Shown here one piece after another: positions 25,462 to 34,051 of a stretch of 64,000 nucleotides of DNA. Position 1 is the stretch's first letter, and each line of letters opens with the position of its first letter. The DNA is from an uncultured bacterium. GTDB lineage: Bacteria > Verrucomicrobiota > Lentisphaeria > Victivallales > UBA1829. Position numbers and translations under genes: made by a program. The notes below the pieces were generated by a model, which was not told the origin of the DNA, made no database searches, and was given only the letters and a program-made list of their open reading frames with translations. Location: the NCBI GenBank assembly GCA_902778895.1, contig CACYZF010000004.1:1-64000 (forward strand). The letters are read 5' to 3'.

Positions 25462-26210
25462 GATTCAACCGCCTCCTGTTTCAACGAGTTATCACTGCAA
25501 AGTTCGCCGATGCGGTCCGCCGGGAACACCGTGAGTTCCGGCGTCGACGGATCGTAATACACGAGTTCGGAAGCATCGGCGTATGCCGGCAGGACTTCCA
25601 GCGTCCTGCCGTCCGCGGTTTTCGTGAGCCGGTCGTGGAAATGACCGACGAAAACGATGGAGTCCGGCGGGCACGAGGAAAGGAATTTGAGCGCGATCGG
25701 TTCCGGGAACGACTGCTTGTGCGCCTGGTTCGTGGTGCGGAGTCGTTCGCGGACGTAATGCGCGAATGTCGGGCCGAACGTGGGGCCGATACACCACAGG
25801 AATCCGCGCGTCAGGACGTTGCGGAGGATGAACCGCAGCATCGTGTAGGTGTAGTCCTTCTTGTTGATGCGGTCGCCGTGAAGCCACTGCAGCGCACCGT
25901 CTTCGTACGAATCCTCGCTCGAAAACGAAAACGCGTCCGGATAGGTCTTTGCGACGAAGAACTCGTGGTTGCCCTCCAGAAATACGATCTGGCGGCGCGT
26001 TTTTTCCTGCCGGCACCAGTCAAGGAAACGCCGGTGCTCGTCGTTTTCATAGCCGCGCAGCGCGATCCACAGGTCAAAGATGTCGCCCAGGAAGATGATC
26101 CCGATGTCAGCGGGCAGACACGACACGCCGTTGAGCATCCGGAAAAATCCGTCTTCCGGCTCGCGGCAGGTCAAATGTGCGTCGGCAATCATCAGCCAGC
26201 GTTTGGACAT
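25458..26210 (-). CDS. Calcineurin-like phosphoesterase, LpxH-like
   Basis: A 250-residue metallophosphoesterase with the full metal-binding set: DAHL at 10-13, GDIFDLW near 42-48, GNHE near 80-83, HGDRI near 115 and GHFHD near 194-198. The arrangement, with GDIFDLW and HGDR, resembles UDP-2,3-diacylglucosamine diphosphatase (LpxH), which makes lipid X in lipid A synthesis at the inner membrane. The region after HGDR (YTYTMLRFILRN) is consistent with the helical insertion. It is first in a three-gene unit with coaD. Assignment to lipid A synthesis is likely but not certain. Confidence 0.75.
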   Translation of the reverse strand: MSKRWLMIADAHLTCREPEDGFFRMLNGVSCLPADIGIIFLGDIFDLWIALRGYENDEHRRFLDWCRQEKTRRQIVFLEGNHEFFVAKTYPDAFSFSSEDSYEDGALQWLHGDRINKKDYTYTMLRFILRNVLTRGFLWCIGPTFGPTFAHYVRERLRTTNQAHKQSFPEPIALKFLSSCPPDSIVFVGHFHDRLTKTADGRTLEVLPAYADASELVYYDPSTPELTVFPADRIGELCSDNSLKQEAVES

Positions 26211-26315
26211 CGTAGAGGGGCAGCCTTTCCATGTTTTCTTCTTCGGCCCGGCGGGGCCGGAGTAAATATAATATCATACTATATCACGAAAACGCGAAAA
26301 AGAAAGCGAAAGTGT

Positions 26316-26345
26316 TTGACTTTTGAAAAAAATATGCCATATTAA
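26316..26345 (+). promoter_or_regulatory. Promoter of tRNA-Thr
   Basis: TTGACT (26316-26321) and TATTAA (26340-26345) are 18 bases apart, followed by AGGG, about 75 bases before the mature tRNA. Confidence 0.6.
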
Positions 26346-26420
26346 TAGGGCTTGGAACTCAAGTCCGGCCAGTGAAATCCGTTCGGAATCATCCGGGCTG
26401 GGCGGTCCAAAAAATCCGAT

Positions 26421-26495
26421 GCCAGCTTAGCTCAGCGGTAGAGCTACGGTTTTGTAAACCGTCGGTCCTCGGTTCGAATCCGAGAGCTGGCTCCA
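26421..26495 (+). tRNA. tRNA-Thr (anticodon UGU)
   Basis: A complete cloverleaf: acceptor stem GCCAGCT/AGCTGGC, D-arm with GCTCAGCGGTAGAGC, anticodon stem ACGGT/ACCGT with loop TTTGTAA giving anticodon TGT, and T-arm with the GGTTCGAATCC core. The discriminator base is T and CCA is encoded at 26493-26495. It reads ACA (and other ACN) threonine codons. It stands alone with its own promoter and terminator. I looked for a nearby integrase or a repeated 3' end that would mark an insertion site and found none. Confidence 0.97.
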
Positions 26496-26510
26496 GTTTT
26501 TAATATAACA

Positions 26511-26551
26511 GAACCTCAGCTGATTACGAAAGATCGCCGAGGTTCTTTTTT
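26511..26551 (+). terminator. Intrinsic terminator after tRNA-Thr
   Basis: GAACCTC (26511-26517) pairs with GAGGTTC (26539-26545), followed by a T run to 26551. Read on the other strand it could also slow transcription leaving the antiporter gene. Confidence 0.85.
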
Positions 26552-26570
26552 ATCAAAATGATCCGCCGGT

Positions 26571-27905
26571 TCAAGCGGTGGCCGCGGCGGTCTTTTCCTT
26601 GTGGATGGCGATCGCGCCGATCAGGCAGACGCCGAGGAGCATCGGATAGAAGAGCGACCCGACGAGGCTCAGGGAGGATACATCCAGGTTCGAGGTCTGC
26701 GCCACGCCCGCGGCGATCAGGATCTGCGCGCCGTAGGGGATCATGCCCTGCACCACGCAGGACCCGGTGTCCAGGATGCTCGCGATGCGTTTGGCGGAGC
26801 AGTGGTACTGTTCGGAGAGTTCGCGTGCGATGGGGCCCGCGATCACGATCGCCACGGTGTTGTTCGCCGTGAAGAGGTTGATGACCGCGACGAGGACCAG
26901 CACGCCGAACTCGCAGCCGCGCGCGGTGTGGACCGGTTTCCTGATCTTTTCCATCAGGTAGCCGATGCCGCCGTTGCGTCGGATGGTCTGGAGCAGGCCG
27001 CCCGCGAGGATCGCCACGATGAGCGTCTCCGACATGCCGAGCGTGCCTTTGCCGATCAGGTCGAGCATGCCCCAGAGATCGAACGCGCCGTTCACGATCC
27101 CGGTGATCCCGGCGAGCACGGTCCCGGCGAACAGCAACAGCATCACGTTCCAGCCCAGCAGCGCGAAAACGAGGATCAGCAGGTACGGCAGCACCGCGAA
27201 CGCGTTCGCCCAGGTCACGGCCTGCGCCGCCTCGGTCGTCCGCGCCGTGCCGCCGAAGAACAGATAGATCGCCGAGGTCGCGGCGAATGCCGGCAGGACC
27301 AGCAGGATGTTCTGGCGGAATTTGTCGCGCATGGCGATGTTCTGCGTACGCGTGGCGGCGATAGTCGTGTCCGAGATCATGGAAAGGTTGTCGCCGAACA
27401 TAGCCCCGCCCACGATCGCGCCGAGCAGCATTGCCGGGGAGATGGAGAGCCCGTCCGCGAGCCCCGCCGCGATCGGCGTCAGCGCCGCGATGGTCCCGCA
27501 GCTCGTGCCCACGGCCAGAGAGATGAAGCTTGCCACCAGGAACATCCCGAGCAGCATCAGCGAATCCGGCACGACCGCGCGTGCAATCGCCACCGCGCCG
27601 TCGACCGCGCCCATGCCCTTCGCTGTGGACGCGAACGCGCCCGCCAGGATGAAGATCAGGCACATGATCATGATGTTCGGTTCGCCCATGCCGCGGGCGT
27701 AGATTTCCACCTTCTCGGCGAGCGGGCGCTTATGGTCCAGCACCAGCGCGGCCGCCGACGCCACCAGAAACGCGGTCGGCATCGGCACTTTGTAGAAATC
27801 GTGTGCCCAGATCGAAAGACCGAGGTAGAACACGATGAAGACGAAAAACGGGATCAGGGCGCGGAACCGCGGCGCGCGGCATTCCATCTGCGGGAAATTG
27901 CTCAT
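26571..27905 (-). CDS. NhaC-family Na+/H+ antiporter-like membrane protein
   Basis: A 444-residue integral membrane protein with about eleven hydrophobic helices. It fits the NhaC-type antiporter family: LAGAFASTAKGMGAVDGAV in an early helix pair, ASFISLAVGTSCGTIAALTPIA, the GGAMFGDNLSMISDTTIAATRTQ segment, and a late FTANNTVAIVIAGPIA. The conserved Asp and Ser/Thr residues of GDNLS-ISDTT probably line the ion path. The inferred role is exchange of sodium (possibly with an organic co-substrate) for protons. AAAGGAT precedes the ATG, and a TTGAAA-17-TATAGT promoter lies 30 bases further up, so it is a single-gene unit. Confidence 0.85.
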   Translation of the reverse strand: MSNFPQMECRAPRFRALIPFFVFIVFYLGLSIWAHDFYKVPMPTAFLVASAAALVLDHKRPLAEKVEIYARGMGEPNIMIMCLIFILAGAFASTAKGMGAVDGAVAIARAVVPDSLMLLGMFLVASFISLAVGTSCGTIAALTPIAAGLADGLSISPAMLLGAIVGGAMFGDNLSMISDTTIAATRTQNIAMRDKFRQNILLVLPAFAATSAIYLFFGGTARTTEAAQAVTWANAFAVLPYLLILVFALLGWNVMLLLFAGTVLAGITGIVNGAFDLWGMLDLIGKGTLGMSETLIVAILAGGLLQTIRRNGGIGYLMEKIRKPVHTARGCEFGVLVLVAVINLFTANNTVAIVIAGPIARELSEQYHCSAKRIASILDTGSCVVQGMIPYGAQILIAAGVAQTSNLDVSSLSLVGSLFYPMLLGVCLIGAIAIHKEKTAAATA

Positions 27906-27934
27906 ATCGGATAATCCTTTGTTGTTTCAGGATT

Positions 27935-27963
27935 ACTATAGCATCTTTTTCCGTATTTTTCAA
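27935..27963 (-). promoter_or_regulatory. Promoter of the antiporter gene
   Basis: On the minus strand, TTGAAA (27958-27963) and TATAGT (27935-27940) are spaced by 17 bases. Confidence 0.7.
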
Positions 27964-28044
27964 TTCAACAAGGCGCGATTCGCCGAAAAACCGCGCCCGC
28001 GTATGACCTCCACACGTTCGGCTGTGGGAAGGAACTGTTTCCCA

Positions 28045-28106
28045 CGCATACGTGCTAATACACGCGCTAGTTTCAGTTAAAACAAACTCCTTTTAACTGA
28101 AACTAG
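28045..28106 (+). repeat. Palindromic element, copy 1
   Basis: A 22-base lead-in beginning CGCATACG is followed by the perfect inverted repeat CTAGTTTCAGTTAAAA (28067-28082) and its complement (28091-28106), with an 8-base loop CAAACTCC. It differs from copy 2 at two positions in 62. Confidence 0.9.
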
Positions 28107-28212
28107 ATTATTATTTCTCGTCTTTACTTGAGCTTGAAACCAGGCAATGCCATATTATCGTGTCCGAGCGAAGCCGGACACTACCGCAGTGGAGGTCCCG
28201 TCTCTCCTCTCG

Positions 28213-28274
28213 CGCATACGCGCTAGTACACGCGCTAGTTTCAGTTAAAACAAACTCCTTTTAACTGAAACTAG
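28213..28274 (+). repeat. Palindromic element, copy 2
   Basis: The same element as copy 1: lead-in from 28213, inverted repeat arms 28235-28250 and 28259-28274, identical loop. It lies about 60 bases beyond the 3' end of the distal Sel1 gene and could also act in transcript ending. Confidence 0.9.
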
Positions 28275-28335
28275 AATTTCCTTTCCAATTCAACCAACAA
28301 ACACCAAAAAACACACGTGCGACGGTTGAGGCGTT

Positions 28336-30135
28336 CTAAATGGGGAGCCAGTCCACGAACCGAAACCACGCCTCTTCCATAACGCCCCACAGCTCCTTCA
28401 GCGCGTCGGTGCAGAATTCGGTGGGCGATGCGTATTCGTATGAAAGGAGTTCGAGCCGTATGGTCCACTTCAGCGCCGGATACAGGTTCCACGACTCGCG
28501 ATAGTAATCCCTCAGGAGCACCATCGCCCCGTCGTCCCCCTGCTGCGCGGCCTTCTTCAGCCACCTTACGCCCTCCGCGGTGTCCTGCGGCACGCTGTTG
28601 CCCTTCAGGTAGCACTCCCCCAGATAGCGCTCCTCCGCCATCGAGCAGAATCCCGCGCCGATGCGGAGTCGTCTGATGGCTTCCTGCTTGTCCTCAGGCG
28701 TGCCCGGCAGGTCTTTGCCGTTCAGCATTCGGATCGCCACGACGGACTGATAGAGGGGGATCCCGGCCTCCGCGAACCGGATCCACAGCGGCCTGTCCGG
28801 TTGGAAGACTTCGAGGTCCTTGAATTCCTTACGGATGTCTGAGATGATCCGGCCTATGTAGTAGGCTTCTCTGTTGTCCTGCTCGAGCAGGTCGTAGAGC
28901 CGCTGCACGGTCCGATCCAGGAACGCGGCCGTATTCTCCTCGCCGAGATATTCGTCCAGATATTCTTTCAGCGGCGAGTAATCCGGTCTGATGTTGATGG
29001 AAATATTGTGTGTCCAGAGATACAGGTCCTCCGTGCTGCCCTCGTCCAGGTGTTTCATGGCGTCGTCGAACGCCTTTCTCCGCCACCGTTCCACCTCCCC
29101 GGGGGCCGGCACGATCTCCTCCTCCTCATACTCCTCGCCGTTCTCCTCGGAAGCCTCCAGTTTCGCCATAAACTCCTCCTGGCGGCGTTTCCACTCCTTC
29201 CATTCCCCAAGGTCCACGTATTCTATCATGGCCTCCACGGATCCGAGCTCGGCGGCCTGAAGGTACCACTCCCCGGCCTCCTCGCGTTCGCGATCGTCGC
29301 CGTAGTATCTCATTTCGTGCGCCGCGGCGAGCATCGCCTTCACATTTCCCTGCCGTGCCGCCTCGCGGAGGATGTCGAGCGCCTTCTCCTTGCGTTCCCT
29401 GAAATCCGCGCTGGTATTGGTTTCGTCCGGGTTGAACTTCTTCAGCATCACGAAGGGATCGCCGTTCGCCGTCGCCTTCCGGCACCATTTCCTGATTTCT
29501 TCGTACATCATTTCTCTGGTGCTTTCCGTCAGGAAAGCGCGGTGGCCGACCACAGGATGAGACCCGTTCAGGTAGCTTTGCGCCAGCGCGTTCTGCGCCT
29601 TCGCATGCCCCTGAAGCGCGGCCCTGCGGAACCATTTGACCGCCATGTACCCGGATTTCACGATGCACCTGCCGCGCTCCTCGTCGATCTCCATGTCCAG
29701 GAACTTCAGTTCGTCCGGCTCCATTCCAAGCTCGCTGCCGTAATACAGGCATCCGAGCTGGAACTGCGCCTTGGCATCGCCCGATTCCGCCTGCTTCTGC
29801 AGAGCCTTTACGTCATCGGTCCAGAACGACTCCTCCGGGAAGCGTTCGCGGAGAAGGCGTTTCTTTTCGTATTCGGAGACGTCGAGCAGCGCGATGTCCT
29901 CCAGCGCCTGCAGCGCCTCCTTCCGCGCGTCCGAATCATTGTCGGGATACGCCCGCCAGATGTACTGCTGGGTGCGTTCCCCGAGGAACATCAGGGGTTC
30001 CGGGTCGTCGTAGTCGAACGGGAGCGGCATGACGTCGGTCTCCATGTCGATCACGAGAAAGGTGGCGAACATCAGGAGACAGAACAGCGGCGCCCCGAGC
30101 ACGACCAGCAGGATTTTGAGGTTTCTTCTCTTCAT
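28336..30135 (-). CDS. Sel1-repeat membrane-anchored protein, paralogue 2
   Basis: A protein of about 599 residues. Residues 8-30 (LLVVLGAPLFCLLMFATFLVI region) form an N-terminal signal anchor. Next come DYDDPEPL and an acidic region, then Sel1-like helical repeats (AQFQLGCLYYG, AVKWFRRAALQGHAKAQNALA, AAELGSVEAMIEY, AIRRLRIGAGFCSMAEERYLG, GVRWLKKAAQQGDDGAMVLL) interrupted by a long charged, Glu-rich section around 300-340. Sel1 repeats make alpha solenoids that bind partner proteins. I chose the ATG at 30135 because it aligns with the paralogue's start and has GGGAAG upstream; one at 30159 overlaps the previous stop. The paralogue lies directly upstream. The function is unknown. Confidence 0.8.
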   Translation of the reverse strand: MKRRNLKILLVVLGAPLFCLLMFATFLVIDMETDVMPLPFDYDDPEPLMFLGERTQQYIWRAYPDNDSDARKEALQALEDIALLDVSEYEKKRLLRERFPEESFWTDDVKALQKQAESGDAKAQFQLGCLYYGSELGMEPDELKFLDMEIDEERGRCIVKSGYMAVKWFRRAALQGHAKAQNALAQSYLNGSHPVVGHRAFLTESTREMMYEEIRKWCRKATANGDPFVMLKKFNPDETNTSADFRERKEKALDILREAARQGNVKAMLAAAHEMRYYGDDREREEAGEWYLQAAELGSVEAMIEYVDLGEWKEWKRRQEEFMAKLEASEENGEEYEEEEIVPAPGEVERWRRKAFDDAMKHLDEGSTEDLYLWTHNISINIRPDYSPLKEYLDEYLGEENTAAFLDRTVQRLYDLLEQDNREAYYIGRIISDIRKEFKDLEVFQPDRPLWIRFAEAGIPLYQSVVAIRMLNGKDLPGTPEDKQEAIRRLRIGAGFCSMAEERYLGECYLKGNSVPQDTAEGVRWLKKAAQQGDDGAMVLLRDYYRESWNLYPALKWTIRLELLSYEYASPTEFCTDALKELWGVMEEAWFRFVDWLPI

Positions 30136-30155
30136 CGTCTGCACTTCCCGCCGGT

Positions 30156-31757
30156 TCATCGCCGCCGGAGTTCGTCCCAGGCGTTTTCGATCGAGTCTTT
30201 CACCTGGTGGAACAGGTATTCGGTGATGGAATCATAGAGCGGATAGGCATCCGCCCGGATCGACCATTGGAACGCCTCGAGCCAGCTTGTCGGCGGGTCG
30301 CCGGTGCGGAGGCAGTCGCTCAGCCTGCGCATCGCGGAAGTATCTCTTTTTTCCGCGGCTTTTCGCAGCCATTTGACGCCCTCCGCCTTGTCCGCCGGCA
30401 CGCCGGTCCCTTTCAGATAGCACGCCCCAAGCCGGCATTGCGCATCGGGATTGCCGAACCCGGCGAGCTTGCGGAGCAGCCGGATACCCTCGGCCTGTTC
30501 CTCCGGGACGCCGCTGTCCAGCAGATTGTCAGCATAATCGATCTGATAAAGGTACATACCCAGCTCCGCGAACATGCGGTCGAGCGTGGGGTAGTCCAGT
30601 CCGGCGACTCCCATGAGGTGTCGGATGACCTGGGGCGCGTCTTTATAGTCGCCATGCCGTTCGATCAGCTCCCACAGCCGCGGCATGACCCGTGCGGCGA
30701 ACTCCTCTTCGCTTTCCCCTCCGGTCAGTCTCTCCAGATATTCGGGCACCGAGAGTTCCCCGATTTTCCGGATCTCACTGGCGCTGCCCTCGTCCAGCTG
30801 CTTCATGGCGGCGTCGAACGCCTTCTGGCGCCATTCCCAGTCCTTGGGGATGGAATCGTCGTCCGGCTCCATCATTCTTTCGCGGTCCGTCGCGTATTCC
30901 AGCATGCTGCTCACGTCGCCGAGTTCTGCCGCCTTGCGTATCCATTCCGTGGCGCCGTCGAGGTCGTGAAAATGCCTCAGCAGGGATGCGGTCGCGCGCA
31001 TCGCCTCGACGTCGCCATGTTCGGCAGCTTCGCGGAAGATCGCGAGCGCCACCTTTCTGTTCTTTTCTTCGTCCTTATCCGGGCCGAACCCCATCCACGG
31101 CGCAACGGGTTCGCCCTGCATGGCCGCCCTGGTGTACCATTCGTCGCCTTCGCGAGCGAGCTGTTCTTCGATCCTGAGCGTCAGGGTGTGCTCCGAAACA
31201 TTCTTGTATGCCGGATGGCCGGAGATCATGCTTAAGACAAGCCGACTCTGCGCCTTCGCGTGGCCCTGCATGGCGGCCTTGTGGAACCATTTCCACGCCA
31301 ACGCCGGGGATTTCATGACGCGTTTGCCGCGGTCCAGGTCGGCGTCGGAGGCGCGGACATAGTTCCTCAACGAATAAAAACAGCCGAGCTGGAACTGCGC
31401 TTCCGCGTCGCCCGATTCCGCCCGTTTCAGCACCTCTTTCAGGTCGTCGGTCCAGAACGATTCTTCCGGGAAACGTTCGCGGATGAGGCGCGCTTTCTCG
31501 TCCTCGGGGACTTCGAGCAGTGCGATGTCCTCCAGCGCCTTCAACGCCTCGTTCCGGGCGAACGATCCTTTGTCTGTCGACTGGATGATATAGCGCTCCG
31601 TGCGTTCCGCGAGCTCCCACAGGGGTTCCGGGTCGTCGTAGTCGTACACCGGTTCGGAACGGGTCGCCACCGAGAGCGCGGCGAGCCCGGCGATCAGCAG
31701 GACGCATATCACCGGGATTCCCAGCGCGATCAGCAGGACTTTGCGGCTTCTCTTCAT
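30156..31757 (-). CDS. Sel1-repeat membrane-anchored protein, paralogue 1
   Basis: A 533-residue paralogue of the next gene. They share the start (MKR-basic, then a hydrophobic anchor at about 6-28), DYDDPEPLWELAERTERYI, the SFARNEALKALEDIALLEV region with RERFPEESFWTDD, and Sel1-like repeats (AQFQLGCFY, AWKWFHKAAMQGHAKAQ, IFREAAEHGDVEAM, IRLLRKLAGFGNPDAQ, GVKWLRKAAEKRDTSAM). Both should hang from the membrane with a helical solenoid outside or in the periplasm. The ATG at 31757 follows GGAAAAG; a TTG two codons earlier is possible. A TTGCAA-17-TATAGT promoter sits at 31802-31830, just downstream of a 19-bp tandem array. The function is unknown. Confidence 0.8.
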   Translation of the reverse strand: MKRSRKVLLIALGIPVICVLLIAGLAALSVATRSEPVYDYDDPEPLWELAERTERYIIQSTDKGSFARNEALKALEDIALLEVPEDEKARLIRERFPEESFWTDDLKEVLKRAESGDAEAQFQLGCFYSLRNYVRASDADLDRGKRVMKSPALAWKWFHKAAMQGHAKAQSRLVLSMISGHPAYKNVSEHTLTLRIEEQLAREGDEWYTRAAMQGEPVAPWMGFGPDKDEEKNRKVALAIFREAAEHGDVEAMRATASLLRHFHDLDGATEWIRKAAELGDVSSMLEYATDRERMMEPDDDSIPKDWEWRQKAFDAAMKQLDEGSASEIRKIGELSVPEYLERLTGGESEEEFAARVMPRLWELIERHGDYKDAPQVIRHLMGVAGLDYPTLDRMFAELGMYLYQIDYADNLLDSGVPEEQAEGIRLLRKLAGFGNPDAQCRLGACYLKGTGVPADKAEGVKWLRKAAEKRDTSAMRRLSDCLRTGDPPTSWLEAFQWSIRADAYPLYDSITEYLFHQVKDSIENAWDELRRR

Positions 31758-31801
31758 GAACAAGGCTTTTCCAAATTAAGGAGAGTTGGTATTTCGTCAT
31801 A

Positions 31802-31830
31802 ACTATATCACGCAAAAGAAAAGATTGCAA
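31802..31830 (-). promoter_or_regulatory. Promoter of the Sel1 gene pair
   Basis: On the minus strand, TTGCAA (31825-31830) and TATAGT (31802-31807) are spaced by 17 bases. The 19-bp array begins 13 bases upstream of the -35 box. Confidence 0.65.
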
Positions 31831-31843
31831 GCTGGAAAACAGG

Positions 31844-31963
31844 CGAAACGGGGAAAATCGTCGGAAACGGGGAAAATCGTTGGAAACGGGGAAAATCGTT
31901 GGAAACGGGGAAAATCGTTGGAAACGGGGAAAATCGTTGGAAACGGGGAAAATCGTTGGAAAA
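31844..31963 (+). repeat. 19-bp tandem repeat array, about six copies
   Basis: The unit GGAAACGGGGAAAATCGTT repeats with an exact period of 19, starting at 31844 (two variant bases), 31863, 31882, 31901, 31920 and 31939, with a partial copy at 31958. Copies are nearly identical, pointing to recent expansion. It is too short and lacks spacers, so it is not CRISPR. Confidence 0.95.
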
Positions 31964-31984
31964 ATGAATTCGGCCAAATCAACC

Positions 31985-32036
31985 CAAGTTTCAGTTAAAA
32001 GGAACTTGTTTTAACTGAAACTTGCGCGTATGCGCG
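31985..32036 (-). repeat. Palindromic element, copy 3 (reverse orientation)
   Basis: Arms CAAGTTTCAGTTAAAA (31985-32000) and its exact complement (32009-32024) close on an 8-base loop. Read on the minus strand it is preceded by CGCATACGCGC, like copies 1 and 2, but lacks 12 bases of the lead-in. The arm ends changed together (CTAG to CAAG and CTTG), which keeps the pairing. Confidence 0.9.
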
Positions 32037-32274
32037 GGAACCGGTTTTTCAGTAATATCATGTCTCCTGTTTTGTCGAGGCAGCAACATGTCCGAAAACT
32101 GTCAAAATTTCTTGAATATCAAACGATTGCTCTGGTCGCCAAACTGTCACTTGGAATTAATTCGGAGCTTTTGAACATACCCGCGTATGCGCGGGAGAAC
32201 AGGCAGGGACGGCATTCTACACTTGATCGTGTTCCTTTTTTCCGGTTTCTGTGGCGGAAGGCGGGGGCGCGGGC

Positions 32275-32303
32275 TTGAAAAAGGCGTCAAGATGCATTAT
32301 ATT
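32275..32303 (+). promoter_or_regulatory. Promoter of the pfp-gatCA operon
   Basis: TTGAAA (32275-32280) and TATATT (32298-32303) are 17 bases apart, about 60 bases before the pfp start codon. Confidence 0.75.
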
Positions 32304-32365
32304 ATTTAGATTAAACCAAAAAATCCAAACCACAAACCATACATCCATACCAGGAGATTGCAACC

Positions 32366-34021
32366 ATGTCCAAGATGATTTCCCCGCTTCAGCAGGTCCG
32401 CAGCGAATACGCCCCGAAACTTCCCCCCGCGCTTCGTTCCGGCGCGTCCGTGAAGGTCGAAAAAGGCGCTCCGCTGGCCGCGTTCGCCGACGCTGAAAAG
32501 ATCGCCGCCCTCTTCCCGTCCACCAGCAACATGCCAGACCTGAAGTTCAGCGCGGGCGGCGCCGGCGAAGGCAAGCCCGTGAACGTGGCGGTCATCCTCT
32601 CCGGCGGTCAGGCCCCCGGCGGCCACAACGTCATCGCCGGCATCTACGACGGCATCAAGTCGCTGAACAAGGCGTCCCGCATGTTCGGCTTCAAGGGCGG
32701 CCCGAGCGGACTCGTGGACAACGACTACGTCGAGATCACCGACGAGTTCATGAACGAATACCGCAACACCGGCGGGTTCGACATGATCGGCTCCGGCCGC
32801 ACCAAGCTCGAACAGGTCGAACAGTTCGACAAGGGCGCGGTGAACTGCAAGGCGCTCGGTATCTCCGCCCTCGTCATCATCGGCGGCGACGACTCCAACA
32901 CGAACGCCTGCCTGCTCGCCGAGTACTACAAGGCGAAGAACATCCCGATCCAGGTCATCGGCTGCCCGAAGACCATCGACGGCGACCTGAAGAACAAATT
33001 CATCGAGACCTCCTTCGGTTTCGACACCGCCAGCAAGGTCTACAGCGAGCTCATCGGCAACATCTCCCGCGACGCCAACTCCGCCAAGAAGTACTGGCAC
33101 TTCATCAAGCTCATGGGCCGTTCCGCCTCCCATATCACGCTCGAATGCGCCCTGAAGACCCATGTGAACGCCGCGATTATCTCCGAGGAAGTCGCCGCGA
33201 AGAAGCAGACCCTCTCCGGCATCGTCGACGACCTCGCGAAGATCGTCGCGAAGCGCGCGGAAAACAAGGAGAACTTCGGCGTCGTGCTCGTGCCGGAAGG
33301 CCTCATCGAGTTCATCCCGGAAATGAAAGTCCTGATCGGCGAACTCAACGATGTCCTCGCCGCGAACGCCGACGAATTCAACGCCATCGCGAAGCCCGAA
33401 GACAAGATCGCGTACATCTCCGGCAAGCTCTCCGCCGCCAGCGCGTCCGTCTACGCCCAGCTTCCGACCGCCATCCAGCTCCAGCTCTCCATGGACCGCG
33501 ACCCGCACGGCAACGTGCAGGTGTCCCTCATCGAGACCGAAAAGCTCCTCGCGCAGCTCGTGAAGCAGCGTCTCTCCGCCATGAAGAAGGAAGGCAAGTA
33601 CGTCGGCAAGTTCTCCAGCCAGACCCACTTCTTCGGCTACGAAGGCCGCTGCGCCGCGCCGTCCAACTTCGACGCCGACTACTGCTACAGCCTCGGCTTC
33701 AACGCCGCCGCCATCATCGGCTCCGGCGCGACCGCCTACATGTCCTACGTCGGCAACCTCGCAAAATCCGCCGACGAGTGGACCGCGGGCGCGGTGCCGC
33801 TGACCGCCATGATGAACGTCGAGCACCGCCACGGCGCGGACAAGCCGGTCATCAAGAAGGCGCTCGTCGAACTCGACGACGCCCCGTTCAAGTTCTTCGC
33901 CGCCAACCGCGGCGACTGGGCTGTGAACACCTCGTTCGTCTATCCCGGCCCGATCCAGTATTTCGGCCCGTCCGTCGTCTGCGACGCCAAGACCGAAACG
34001 ATCAAGCTCGAGCACCAGTAA
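32366..34021 (+). CDS. pfp: Pyrophosphate-dependent phosphofructokinase
   Basis: A 551-residue enzyme of the long PPi-PFK group, which interconverts fructose 6-phosphate and fructose 1,6-bisphosphate using pyrophosphate and can run both ways. Visible motifs are GGQAPGGHN near residue 80, GGDDSN near 172 (the aspartate after GG marks pyrophosphate rather than ATP use), PKTIDGDL near 200 with the catalytic aspartate, and MGRSASH near 250. CAGGAG precedes the ATG. The gatC gene follows after 30 bases. Long-type PPi-PFKs are common in anaerobes and in PVC bacteria, where they save ATP in glycolysis. Confidence 0.95.
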   Translation: MSKMISPLQQVRSEYAPKLPPALRSGASVKVEKGAPLAAFADAEKIAALFPSTSNMPDLKFSAGGAGEGKPVNVAVILSGGQAPGGHNVIAGIYDGIKSLNKASRMFGFKGGPSGLVDNDYVEITDEFMNEYRNTGGFDMIGSGRTKLEQVEQFDKGAVNCKALGISALVIIGGDDSNTNACLLAEYYKAKNIPIQVIGCPKTIDGDLKNKFIETSFGFDTASKVYSELIGNISRDANSAKKYWHFIKLMGRSASHITLECALKTHVNAAIISEEVAAKKQTLSGIVDDLAKIVAKRAENKENFGVVLVPEGLIEFIPEMKVLIGELNDVLAANADEFNAIAKPEDKIAYISGKLSAASASVYAQLPTAIQLQLSMDRDPHGNVQVSLIETEKLLAQLVKQRLSAMKKEGKYVGKFSSQTHFFGYEGRCAAPSNFDADYCYSLGFNAAAIIGSGATAYMSYVGNLAKSADEWTAGAVPLTAMMNVEHRHGADKPVIKKALVELDDAPFKFFAANRGDWAVNTSFVYPGPIQYFGPSVVCDAKTETIKLEHQ

Positions 34022-34051
34022 GATAAACCGGGGACAGGAAAGGCATTCACC

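Larger units (their letters stand above)
27964..28335. other. Repeat-bearing intergenic region between antiporter and Sel1 genes
   Basis: About 370 bases without a gene. It carries two copies of a 62-bp direct repeat (28045-28106 and 28213-28274), each ending in a 40-bp palindrome, and between them a small perfect hairpin (GTGTCCG/CGGACAC, 28160-28181). TTGAGC at 28128 and CATATT at 28151 could form a promoter reading into the hairpin, so a small RNA is possible. Confidence 0.6.
31758..32365. other. Divergent intergenic region with repeats between Sel1 genes and pfp
   Basis: About 600 bases without a convincing gene. In order it holds the Sel1 promoter (31802-31830, minus), a six-copy 19-bp tandem array (31844-31963), the third palindromic element in reverse orientation (31985-32036), a small CCCGCG/CGCGGG palindrome near 32187-32202, and the pfp promoter (32275-32303, plus). 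Short open frames here encode only the tandem repeat and I do not accept them. Confidence 0.7.

Noticed and set aside
26421..26495. tRNA-Thr as attachment site for the phage-like cassette
   Set aside because: The tRNA is 4.6 kb from the cassette with host genes between, no integrase is present, and no copy of the tRNA 3' end was seen at the cassette borders.
31844..31963. CRISPR array
   Set aside because: The units are 19 bases, directly abutting with no unique spacers, and no cas gene is in the window.
31786..31998. Open frame encoding the 19-bp repeat
   Set aside because: Its product is only the translated tandem repeat and it covers the Sel1 promoter; the repeat unit is not a multiple of three, so the frame cycles through different readings.
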